From: Sesamum alatum
Taxonomy: Eukaryota; Streptophyta; Magnoliopsida; Lamiales; Pedaliaceae
Assembly (NCBI GenBank): GCA_034509735.1
Contig: JACGWO010000012.1
Coordinates: 27,371,188 to 27,435,187, forward strand
Length of the DNA stretch: 64,000 nucleotides
Reading direction: 5' to 3'
The translations under genes and the position numbers were made by a program. Below are positions 1 to 10,609 of this stretch, piece by piece (the stretch's first letter is position 1; every line of letters starts with the position of its first letter). A model generated the notes under the pieces. It ran no database searches, was not told the DNA's origin, and saw only the letters and a program-made list of their open reading frames with translations.

Positions 1-261
1 CTGTCTTCCCAAGCCTTAAAAGAATTATGTTGAGAAAAGTGTCCGAGATTGAGGTTTCTGAGTGAGCAGAAAATAGTGTTCCCACAGTTAGAGGAGGTGG
101 TGGTGGGGAACTGCCCTCTTCTGAAGAAGCTGCCCATTATGACAGTCCAAAATGTTGGCACCATCAAAAAAATTAAAGGAGAGAGGAAGTGGTGGGATCA
201 GTTGGAGTGCGACAATGATGATATCAAGAACCTTTACACCCCTGTTTTTAGCATTTATTGA
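1..261 (+). pseudogene. CNL resistance gene, 3' LRR tail fragment
   Basis: This is the C-terminal end of an NLR gene whose body lies left of the window. The frame from about 49 reads the same closing block as the other copies in the array (LRFLSEQ, then CPLLKKLP, QNVGTIKKI and a WWDQLE-type motif) and stops with TGA at 259-261. The first 45 bases match the paralogs only in another frame (VFPSLKRIML in frame 3), so a small indel lies near 31-38. The sequence and 3' flank are closest to the tail of copy F at 27040-27340. Whether the rest of the gene is alive cannot be seen here, but the local frame break argues for a pseudogene. Confidence 0.8.
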
Positions 262-500
262 GTTATGAGGAATTTTAGTATACATTGTGAATTTCTCCTA
301 TTTTTCGCAATTGTATAGTTAATATCTTTTTCTTCATTAGGTAAACAAACATCTATGATCTATGTATTTGTGTTGTGGCTATTTATAAAGTCAGAATAAG
401 ATTTGAGTGTGTTGTATGTTCTCTTCTTGTCTTGGAAGTTTATACACTCGCAGAACGTTGATATGTGGGCTCATTTATATATTATTATTATATATAAATA

Positions 501-795
501 TTATAAGTGTATTGTCTCTTTGACAGTACACTTATAAAAATATGATCGATTGCTAGCTTAGTTAGCGGTAGACTATTTTCTTTTTATTTTTAAAATTTGG
601 TCGCGAGCTGGGCTCGTGCAGCTCGCGACCACTCCCAAATGTTGATGAAATGATGGTCCAACTCGTGACCATAGGTCGCGAGCCCAACTAGCAACCACAT
701 TTAAAATATAAAAAGAAATGATGGCTCGCTAGCCCAATTAGCGACCGAATATATTTTTATAAGTGTACCATCTTTGGCAATACACTTATTTTTTT
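501..795. repeat. GGTCGC/GCGACC fold-back element, copy 1
   Basis: The two ends are inverted copies of each other over about 75 bp. Each end carries a small hairpin built on AAGTGTA...TACACTT (501-536 and 758-790), followed inwards by a TAGC/GCGACC block. The centre (600-690) repeats GGTCGCGAGC and its complement several times. No coding sequence is present. It looks like a non-autonomous fold-back or MITE-like element. Related pieces lie at 29890-30050, 41140-41315 and 42041-42090. The flanks 262-500 and 796-911 hold only AT-rich sequence, including a TATATC microsatellite near 810-835. Confidence 0.6.
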
Positions 796-911
796 GTTTA
801 TATAATAATCTATATCTATATCTATATCTATATTCTATATTATTATTTATTATTATCTATAAAAGTATGAATCACTTAAAAATTTTCTTCCTTTTTTTGA
901 TTGGATCAAAT

Positions 912-1267
912 TAACATTGTAGGCAAAATTACACTTTTGGTCCCATAGGATTGGGGGTCAACACTTTTGGTTCCGTGCTTCCTGAAATGACCAATTTAGT
1001 TCCAAAATTGAGAATTTTCGACACATTTGGTCCCACTAACGACGAGACCTTTCCCTTTAATATTTTTGACGAAAATCGTCTAATGGGACCAAATGTGTCG
1101 AAAATTCTCAATTTTAGGACTAAATTGGTCATTTCAGAAAATGCGGGACTAAAAGTATCGAAAATTCTCAATTTTGGGACTAAATTGATCATTTCAGGAA
1201 GCGCGAGACCAAAAGTGTTGACCCCTCAATTCTATGGGACCAAAAGTGTAATTTTGCCTAACATTGT
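912..1267. mobile_element. Mutator-like MITE with 9-bp target duplication
   Basis: The element proper runs from about 921 to 1258. It starts with AGGCAAAATTACACTTTTGG and ends with the complement of that sequence. It is flanked by the direct repeat TAACATTGT at 912-920 and 1259-1267. Long terminal inverted repeats plus an 8-9 bp target duplication are typical of Mutator-like elements (9 bp); hAT (8 bp) is the alternative. The interior is a fold-back of the phrase 'ggaccaaatgtgtcgaaaattc', here described and not quoted in full, and the right arm carries an extra tandem copy of about 60 bp. No transposase is present. Open frames inside, on both strands, are by-products of the repeat. Confidence 0.85.
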
Positions 1268-1600
1268 AATATTATTTTTTAAGAATAAAGATGTAGAATA
1301 ATATACTTATTAGCTCCTATTAATTACTTTTCACATTACACATATTTACTTTTATTAATTCCTTTCACATTATCCATATTTATGCCTATTAATTACTTTT
1401 CACAATTATACTTATTTACTCCATATAATTTTTTTTATATTATATTCATAATATAATGCACTTACTAGATAAAAAATACCCTATGATATAACACAAAATG
1501 ACTAGAAAAAATCATGATAATTGAAAGGATGTAATGTTGAGAAATTTTCTAGCATAGATATAAATGAGAATTAGTTAAACCACTTTATATATTAAAATAT
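1268..1600. other. AT-rich spacer
   Basis: This stretch is very AT-rich, with short repeats of the type TTAATTACTTTTCACATTA near 1318-1410. No gene or known element was recognised. Confidence 0.5.
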
Positions 1601-2243
1601 AGGGTAAATTATATCTACCTCCCCTGAGGTTTGGCATAATTACAAATACCCCTCGTTGTTTGAAAAAATTACAAATACCCCCTGAGGTTTTATAACCGTA
1701 TAACAAATAACCCATTTCCATCATTTTTATGGGTGAACTGATCAAAATGCCCTTATGCACTGAATTATTTTTATTTAATTCTTAAAAAATTTGGACTACA
1801 ATGTGCAGGAAGAGGTTTTTTAAGTTTTTTACATAGAGGAGCAATAATGCAATTTGCCTCTGGCTGATTTTTCTACAATTTTAATAAAAAATTAAAGAGC
1901 AAAATGGTCCATTTCAGGTCTTTGGTTTGTATTTTTTAACCAAATGCTTGAAATTGATCATTTTGCCCTTGAATTTTTTATTAGAATTGTAGAAAAATCA
2001 ACCGAGGCAAATTGCATTATTGTCCTCTATTTAAAAACCTTAAGAACCCTCTCCCTGTGCATTGTAGTCTAAAAAAATAATTCAGTGCATAAGGGCATTT
2101 TGGTCAGCTCACCCATAAAAATGGTTGGAAATTGGTTATTTTTTAGACAATTACAAACCTCAGGGGGTATTTGTAAATTTTCAAACAACGAGGGAATATT
2201 TGTAATTATATCAAATATTAAGAGAGATAGTTGTAATTTATCA
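1601..2243. mobile_element. Fold-back DNA element, copy 1 (degenerate right end)
   Basis: The left arm begins AGGGTAAATTATATCTACCT and reads through blocks such as CCCTCGTTGTTTG and ATGCCCTTATGCACTGAATT. The right arm (about 1980-2243) carries the same blocks inverted, e.g. ATTCAGTGCATAAGGGCAT at about 2080-2099 and CAAACAACGAGG near 2180-2192. The right terminus has decayed into a poly-A stretch. The copy at 39962-40393 has cleaner ends. There is no transposase, so this is a non-autonomous element. Confidence 0.7.
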
Positions 2244-2394
2244 AAAAAAAAAATAAAAAAAAAAACACCATACAACCAATGGTGAAACGTTCCCAGTCCA
2301 CTACAGAATTATTAAAAAATGACTCAATGATTGAGCAGAATTCTTAAATATGACTCACTTGATTTAAAACACTGAATGCAGTTCATTAATCAAG

Positions 2395-2513
2395 TTAATT
2401 ACATACTACAACAGTCAGCAGCTTAGCTTAGCCAAGACTCTTGCTAATTACTCATCCTTGAATACTCTTTGTTTAAGTTAGTTCTGTGCTGCAAAATCAG
2501 TGGTTGCTCTTCC
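2395..2513 (+). promoter_or_regulatory. Conserved 5' leader shared by the CNL copies
   Basis: The block just before the start codon (CAGCAGCTTAGC..., AGACTCTTGCT, CCTTGAATA, TGTTCAAG-like, TTGCTCTTCCATGGAGG) recurs before B (6250-6381), C (10467-10609), D (14660-14812), E (19800-19913) and F (24590-24721). Its conservation shows that the 5' flank was copied with each gene. It fixes the start at ATGGAGG. A promoter role is inferred only. Confidence 0.5.
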
Positions 2514-5508
2514 ATGGAGGTACTAGCTGCAGTTATTGGTTCAGTACTCGCAGAACCCTGTCGTGCAATCTTCACATTTGTGCGTGCCAAGATCAGGAAT
2601 CCCCTCCGCTTCAGCGCCAACTTAAGAGCTCTGGACAAAGAGATGGAGGATCTGATCCAGCGTAGAAATCAGTTGAGGGAACATCTTGCCTTGGCTGCAA
2701 CAGCGGGAATACAAGCACCATCTCAAGTCAGGAACTGGCTGGGACAAGTCAACAGATTGGAGGACCAAGTGCGGTATTTGAAAGATTATTTGGCTTTTAG
2801 AGCTGGTAACTCTGCCTGTTCCTTTTGTCTCCGTTGCAGCAAGTTGTCTGATCGGGTCGCCCGTTGGCTTGGGGAGGCCAGAAAACTCAAAAGTGAAGGG
2901 GAATTTCCAGAAAGTATGGCTGGTCCAGACCCCTCTATAGTGAAGAGTGAATATATCCCGGCTCCAAGTATAGAAGATCAAGCGACAGCGTCAAGAAATA
3001 TGGCCAAAGTCATGGATCTATTGAGCTGCAAGGAAGTTCAGAGAATCGGCATATGGGGTATGGGAGGGGTGGGGAAGACTACCCTCGTCAAGAACATCAA
3101 CAACAAGCTCACTAGCCCTTCACCAGTTTCAGATTCTTTCAACATCGTGATATGGATTACGGTATCTAACAAAACACATGAAACAGAATCGGAGCTGAAG
3201 AAGGTCCAGAAACTAATTGCAGATAGACTGAAGTTGATGCTACCTGAAGAAAGCATGGAGACAAGGTCAAGTAAGTTGCACGCAAGGCTTATGATGGAGA
3301 AAACATTTCTTCTCATTCTTGATGATGTTTGGGATTCAATTGATTTGGATCTTGTCGGAATTCCAACGCCTGAACTCCACAAGGGTGGCAAGATAATCTT
3401 GACAACCAGATTCTCTTATGTTTGTTTGCAAATGACTGAGGTCACACTCAAAATTGAAGTGTTAGATGAAGAAGAATCATGGAGATTATTCTGCAAAAGT
3501 GCAGGGGAGGTAGCAACTTTGGGAGAAGTCGAACCACTAGCAAGGGCTGTTACAAAAGAATGCGCTGGACTACCCTTGGCAATCGTTGTTGTTGGGGCAT
3601 CCTTAAAGGGGAAGAGAATGGTTGAGCTCTGGAAGGATGCTTTGAACGCACTACGCCGATCGGAGCCTCTAATCAGAGGCAGGATTGAGGATAAGGTTTA
3701 CAATCCTATCAAGTGGAGTTATGATGTACTGCCCGACGAATGCATTAAATATTGTTTTCTATTTTGCTGCTTGTTCCCGGAGGACTTCCCAATTATTGTA
3801 GAAGAGCTTGTTAGGTATTGGTTAGCTGAAGGTTTGCTTGATGAGTGCCACAATATTGAGGAAGTGATGGACCGAGGAATGACTGTAATTGAAATCCTCA
3901 AGGACTCTAGCTTATTAGAGCAGGATCATTGGTCAAACGTGAAGATACACGATGTCATTCGTGATGTTTCTGTATGGATTTCATCTTCACTGCAAATAGA
4001 GTGCAAATCTCTTGTTAGGTCAGGAATTGGCCTCCACCAAATAAGAGAGGATGAACTTTCCTCCAAGTTTTATAAGAGAGTCTCATTTATAGATAATCAA
4101 ATAAAGGAGCTGCCTAATGCGGTCAATGAATGCCCAACAGTATCAACTTTGCTCCTACAATGGAATAAGGAGCTGGAGGAGATTCCAGATCAATTCCTTG
4201 CAGCCTTCACGTCCTTAAAAATATTGGATTTAAGTGGCTGCTATCTTATCAAGTCTTTACCACCTTGTTTCGATCAACTTTGGTGAGCTTCGAGCTTTGG
4301 TTTTACGTTCCTGCATGCATCTTGAAACATTGCCTCCACTTGCAGGCCTTGCAAAACTCCAAGTGCTTGTTTGCAGCAACACAAAAGTTGCCACACTACC
4401 CGAAGGTATGGAAAAGTTAACCAACTTGAGACTATTAGATTTATCTTATAACCCCAAACTAATAGTCTTTCCTATTGGATTTATGTCTGGTTTGTTTAGC
4501 TTAGAGTACCTAGACATGAGAGGGAACAAGCAGTTGAAGTTTATTGGGGAGATGGGAGAGATATCATATCTATTTAAAGAAATTTTTTCCATTGACCGAC
4601 TGATTACCTTGTTCATTGACCTAGACAGCTCCGCGTGCACTCTAGAAACCACAAATACTCTTCTCAATAGGATGCTAAATTTTAAGAAATTTGAACTCTC
4701 TATTGGTTCCAATCGTAGTGTTTCAGTGGTTGATAGGGAACGCTCGAAGACGGTGTTTTTCTTGAATATCCATCTGTGGGGAGAACGGATGGAGTGGTTG
4801 TTTAAGAATTCTACTTCCCTTTATTTCCAAGGGTGCGAGGGCTTAGATACGATGTTTGAGAAGTTAGTGGCAAACAGCGATGAAGCTGGTAGTTTCGATA
4901 CTGTAAAGTTACTTTCCATCTCAACTTCTACAGGCGGGTTTGGTGTTCGCAGTAATGCAAATTTTGACATGCTACCAAATTTAGAGGATATATACCTTCG
5001 TAAACTCACCCATCTATCTTGCATTTCGGATTTAGTGTTGCCGCTTGGACTAAAATTCCCCATGCTAAGAGGCATTGTTGTCGAGGGTTGTCCGGAGCTG
5101 AAATATTTGATCTCCCTGGGGACCACAATTCTCTCGCTGGTAAAGCTCGAAAGAATCACATTGTATTCTTGTGAGCAAGCGGAAGAACTCTTCAAGTTTG
5201 ATCAGAATCCCGGCCAAGGTCCTATCTTATTCCCAAACCTCAAGGAAATCATGTTGTCAGATTGTCTGGCACTAAGGTTTCTCAGCGAGCAGAATGTAGC
5301 TTGCCCAGGCCTAGAGGTGGTGTCTGTACAGAACTGCCCTCTTCTGAAGAAGTTGCCTCTCACAGACCAAAATGTTGGCACCATCAAGCAAATTAGAGGT
5401 GAGCAGGAGTGGTGGGATCAACTGCAGTGGGACAATGATCATATTAAGAAACAATTTACAACCTTGTTTTACGCCTTTTTTGATGCCGAAGTACTTCACC
5501 ATTGTTGA
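2514..5508 (+). CDS. CC-NBS-LRR disease resistance protein (copy A), one +1 frameshift
   Basis: Intracellular NLR immune receptor of the RPS2/RPS5 type. From ATG 2514 the protein shows a coiled-coil region (residues 1-130, with the VRNWLGQV motif seen in non-EDVID CNLs), the P-loop GMGGVGKTT (182-190), kinase-2 LLILDDVW (266-273), RNBS-B LTTRF (296-300), GLPLA (352-356), RNBS-D CFLFCCLFPED (414-424) and IHD in place of MHD (478-480). LRRs follow to the end. The 2995-nt span is one base too long. An extra T in the run 4279-4281 (paralog C reads CAACTTGG) brings TGA at 4284-4286; after it the frame is open to 5508. Without the extra base the span would be 997 codons. It could be a real lesion or an assembly error. 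No intron is evident, as in RPS5. The first ATG in frame is 2514; the extension to 2469 uses no ATG. Confidence 0.85.
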
Positions 5509-6381
5509 GTGATGAGGAATTTTTAATGCAATTGTCAACTACTCTATTTATCAGATGTATAATCAATTTCTTTGTCTTCGTTTGATGAACATATCTATAT
5601 ATTCATGTTGTTCCACTGAGAATATTACATATATATTTATCCCACAGTATTCATTGTGGTTGAACATATGGATTTGTTGCTTTCATAATTCAAATTTTCA
5701 GCAGAAGAACAAGGTTGGTTATTAGGCCTTAACTTTTTCGAAATCCATAATCATATTCAACAAAGAATGCTATCATACTCCATCGCCCTTATTTCTCCTT
5801 CTCTGTTAAATCATTTCTCTTAGGAGAAAAAGAACCTCTTGCATGCATACTAATCTGGGCTCCTTCCCCGCTATCATTTAAGATAATGTTAGAAATTGAA
5901 TATACATTAAAGATGGTGACAATTTGGGTTAGGTAAAATGGCAACTTTCCTCCTTTCAAAAAAAAAAAAAAAAATGGCAACTTTCCGACAAACAAATATT
6001 TTCCAGCCGGCCATTGGCAGTAAGTAGCATTGGCCTTTCTTGTGCCAAATGGTGTGAGGGTCAAAATGTTCCCATTACTGAATTATTAGAAAATGACTCA
6101 TCCATTGACCACGAAGTAAAGGATGATGATATCATTCTCATGCAAATAATTAACATGCAATCAGTGATTGTTTTTTTTTTCTTTTCCCCTGATTAGTATA
6201 GTAATTTAATTAATATGACGCACTTGATTTAAGACAATGAATGCAGTTCATTAATAAGTTAATTATAGCCTAATTACATACTACTACACTCAACAGCTTA
6301 GCCAAGATTCTTGCTTACCTTAACTCTTTCGTGAAAATAATAATCCTTGTTTTTCAGCTGTAGAATTAGTGGTCGACTTCC
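5509..6381. other. Spacer A-B, flank duplicated before D
   Basis: No gene is present. The part from about 5690 to 6340 is similar to 14150-14780 upstream of D (shared landmarks: TTTTCAGCAGAA, GAACCTCTTGCATGCATA, AAGATGGTGACAATTTGG, GGCCATTGGCAG). This shows that B and D were duplicated with their 5' flanks. A short poly-A break lies at about 5958-5973. Confidence 0.7.
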
Positions 6382-9278
6382 ATGGAGGTAGTGGCTTCAG
6401 TTGTGGGAGTACTGCTGGCAGAGCCCTGTCGAGCACTTTTCACATTTCTGCGTGCCAAGATCAAGAATTCTCTTCACTTCAACGCCAACTTAAGAGCTCT
6501 ACACAAAGAGACAGAGGATCTGATGGAGCATCGAGATCAGGTGAAGGAACATCTTGAGTCGGCTGCCAAAGTGGGACAAACATCATTACCCCCAAGTCCA
6601 GAGAGTGGCTGAGAAGAAGTCGACAAGTTCGAGTCCGAACCCCAAGTGCGTTCTTTGAGAGGTGAATTGGATTTCAGCGCCAGAAACCGTGCTTGTTCTT
6701 GTTGTTTTGCGTTGCAGCAGGTTGTTCTAACCAGGGTTGCCCATTGGCTCAACGAGGCGAGAAAACTCAGAGGTGATGGGAAATTTCCAGAGGGTGTGGC
6801 TGGTCCGGATCCTTTTCCAGTGAGGAGCGAATATATTCCTGCTCCAACTATTGATGATCAAGCAACGGCGTCAAGAAATATGACCAAAGTCATGGATCTT
6901 TTGAGCAGAGGGGAAGTTAAAAGGATCGGCATATGGGGTATGGGAGGGGTGGGGAAGACTACCCTTGTCAAGAACATCAACAACAAGCTCACTACCCCTT
7001 CTCAGGATTCTTTCAGCATCGTAATATGGATTACGGTGTCTAACAAAACTCATGAAACAGAGTTGGAGCTGAAGGAGGTCCAAAAACTAATTGCAGATAG
7101 ATTGAAGCTGGCGCTAACTGAAGAAAGTATGGAGACAAGGGCTAGTAAGTTGCACGCAAGGCTTATGATGGAGAAAACATTTCTCATCATTCTTGATGAT
7201 GTATGGGATCTAATTGATTTGGATCTTGTTGGAATCCCAGCACCTAAAGTCCACAAGGGCGGCAAACTAATCTTGACAGCCAGATTCTCTAATGTTTCTT
7301 TGCAGATGACTGAAGTCACACTCAAAATTGAGGTGTTAAATGAAGAAGAAGCCTGGAGATTGTTCCGCGCAAGTGCTGGGGAGGTAGCCGCTTTGGGAGA
7401 AGTGGAGCCATTTGCAAGGGCTATCACCAAAGAATGCGCTGGACTACCTTTGGCAATTGTTGTTGTTGGAGCGTCCTTAAAAGGGAAGACAATGGTTGAG
7501 CTTTGGAAGGATGCTCTGAACGCACTACGCAGATCGGAGCCTCTAATTGGAGGTAGGATTGAGGATAAAGTTTACAATCCTATTAAGTGGAGTTATGACG
7601 TACTGCCCAACGAATGCATTAAGTCTTGTTTTCTATTTTGCTGCTTGTTCCCAGAGGACTTCCACATTAGTGTAGAAGATCTTGTTAGGTATTGGTTAGC
7701 TGAAGGTTTACTTGATGAGTACCACAATATTGAGGAAGTAAAAGACCGAGGAATGACTATAATTGAAATCCTCAAGGACTCTTGCTTATTAGAGCAGGAC
7801 AACCGGTTACACGATGTCATTCGTGACGTCTCTGTATGGATTTCATCTTCACTGCAAAAAGAGTGCAAATCCCTTGTTAGGTCAGGAATTGGCCTCCACC
7901 AAATAAGAGAAGATGAACTTTCCTCCAAGCTTTACAAGAGAATCTCATTTATGAATAATCAAATAAAGGAGTTGCCTAATGTGATCAGAGAATGCCCAAC
8001 AGTTACAACTTTGCTCCTACAATGGAATAGGGAGCTGGGGGGGATTCCAGATCAATTCCTTGCCGCATTCACGTCCCTAAAAATCTTGGATTTAAGCGGT
8101 TGCTCTATCAACTCTTTGCCACCTTGTTTAGATCAACTTGTTGAGCTTCGAGCTCTACTTTTAGTGAACTGCTCGAGTCTTGAAACATTGCCTCCTCTTG
8201 GAGGGCTTGTTAAACTCCAAGTGCTTGTTTGCAGTGGGACAGGGATTTCCACGTTGCCCCAAGGTATGGAAAGGTTAATTAGCCTGAAACTATTGGATTG
8301 TCTTTCAACCATAACCTAAAAGTTATTCCTGTTGGACTTATGTCTAGTTTGTCTAACTTAGAGTACCTAGATATGATAGGGAATGATCAATTGAAGTTTA
8401 CTGGGGAGAGAGGAGATATTTCAACTCAATTTAAAGAAATATTGTTCCTTGATCAATTAACCACTTTATTCATTTGGCTGGCCAGCTCCATCTGCCCTGT
8501 AGAAACAACGAATAATACTCTTTTCAGTAGGATAAAGAGAGTGAAGAAATTCAAACTCTTTATTGGTTTCATCAGTAAAGGGGCTGAAACCTTTCTTGTT
8601 GTTATTAGAGAAAGCGCGAGGATGGTGATTTTCATGCATATTCATCTATGGGGAGAACGGATAGCGTGGTTGTTTGCAAATTCAACTTCCATTTATTTCT
8701 ATCATTGCGAGGGCTTAGATACCATGTTTGAGAAATTAATAGAAAACAGCGATGAAGTTGGTTGTTTTGATAACTGTGGAGATTACTTCACATCTTAGGA
8801 TGTAAAGACTGGTTGGAGTTGGAGAAATGCAAAGTTTGACGTGCTGCCAAATTTAGAGTATATATACCTTGATGGCCTCATTCATCTATCTTGCTTTTCG
8901 GACTTAGCACCGGCGCTCGGATTGAAACTTTCAAAGTTGGTATTCATTTCTGTCCGAAATTGCCCACAGTTGGAAGAACTCTTCAAGTTTGATCAGAATT
9001 ATGGCATGGATTTTGTCTTCCCAAACCTGAAGACAATCCGTTTGGGAAATTGTCCGAGACTGAGGAGTCTCAGTTGGCAGAATGTAGCTTGCCCACGTTT
9101 AGAGGATGTGGTGGTGGAGAAGTGCCCTCTTTTGAAGAAGTTGAATCTGACAGCCCAAAATGTTGGCACCATCAAGAAAATTGAAGGTGAGCAGGAGTGG
9201 TGGAATGAGCTGGAGTGGGACAAGGATGATATCAAGAACACTTTTCATCCCTATTTTACACCTTTGCTGAGGGGATGA
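6382..9278 (+). pseudogene. CC-NBS-LRR gene (copy B), several frameshifts
   Basis: CNL of the B/D subclass (CC with KETEDLMEHRDQVKEHL). ATG 6382 opens 76 codons, then single-base insertions near 6590, 6598 and 6620 (compared with D) bring TGA at 6610-6612; the three insertions restore the frame. The NB-ARC then reads intact from 6646: GMGGVGKTT, FLIILDDVW, GLPLA, CFLFCCLFPED, LHD for MHD. One T is missing near 8298 (D-LS block), an extra base near 8772 brings TAG at 8796-8798, and the last LRR part continues 8841-9278. About 28 codons of LRR (the LKYLISLGT...LERI block of the paralogs) are absent near 8970. RNBS-B reads LTARF. With at least three unrelated lesions this is a pseudogene. Confidence 0.85.
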
Positions 9279-10609
9279 GGAATTTTAATGTAAATTGAGA
9301 CAATGAAGTGTATAAAGTGAGAATAAGATTGACATATTTGAGTGTGTATGTGTTGTATGATTTCCATTGTTTAGAGAAACAACTGCTTAATGTCATTAAG
9401 TTTTGAGAAATTGTAAACTCAAGTAGTCAATTCTTGAAATATATAAATTTGTTGCTTAACTACTTGTAAGAATATTGACACAAGTGCTTATTAATGTACA
9501 TATAAAACAAACATTTATAATTAATACTCCATCTCATCCATTGTTGTCATTCACTGCGACAATGGAGTGCTTGTTTCGCATTCACAATAAACTCAGTGGT
9601 GCTTTATTTTTGGAATTTAGTTGGACCCTTTATTTACACTTTTTTGCTTTAGTTGCGTCTATTTTAGTTGTTGAATATCTTTTATTTACACCTTTTTGCT
9701 TCCTTGTCGGATCTTTTTTTTGCATATGCCATATTTATATGATTATAGTTTGGTTTGTTGTTAGATCTTTGAGATTATTTTACTGTTATATACAATGGGA
9801 AGATAAATTTGTAGTTGATTCAAAGTACAATAAATAAGAAATAAATAATATTCTACTTTTTTAAAACTATTATATATTACATGAGACCATGCATCATTAA
9901 CAATATCTAGAGTCCAAATAATGACGAAGAGATGCTTAACAATTTGAAAAGATGATTACGCAACATAATCCGACTAATCAAGAAAAGAATAAGTTGTTAT
10001 TAGCAATCAAGCAAAGGAAAAGATGATAAATCCAACGAATCAAGCAAAGAAAAACAAGATAAATCGAATCAAGCAAAGAAAAAGATGATCAATCCAGCAA
10101 AGAAAAAAATGTCATCTACAATCAAGATTTAAAAAGAGGAGGACAAACAAGTTCATATTACAACTAATTATCTTATTTTATACATTCAGTATTTTCAAAA
10201 TTTTTGAACTATCCATGCCAATCAACAACTTTGATAATTGTATATCTTTATATTATTAATTAATTTCAAATAACTAAAATTTTAATAACTCAATTTTTTT
10301 AAATTATACTACCATTTTATTACAATCATAGAGAATACGTGCGACGAAAGATATCCATTGCAAGTATTCTTGAAAATAAAAATATTATCAGGGTATATAT
10401 ATTATATATACTTTTCTAATCAAAAATTAAGAACTCTGATAGTTTTATAACAGACGCAGTTGATGTAGTTCATTAATCAAGCTAATTAATTACAACCAAA
10501 TCATATTACTAAATTCAGCAGCTTAGCCCAGACTCCTGCTAATTACTCTTCCCTTGAATAATCCTTCCTTGTTCAAGTTTTGAGCTCTAAAATCAGTGTT
10601 TGCTCTTCC
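9279..10609. other. Spacer B-C with a short degenerate tandem repeat
   Basis: The stretch is AT-rich. A run of about 29-33 bp units built on AATCAAGCAAAGAAAAAGATG lies at about 10005-10111 (three full units and a partial one). The open frame at 9475-9837 has no recognisable domain and the base composition of spacer DNA. The last 140 bases are the leader shared by all CNL copies. Confidence 0.6.

Noticed and set aside
951..1301. Open frames on both strands in the 920-1260 region
   Set aside because: They are both readings of the MITE inverted repeat.
9475..9837. Open frame of 120 codons between B and C
   Set aside because: No domain, Phe/Leu/Ile-rich from T-rich DNA, no homology to any family I know, and no promoter or splice context.
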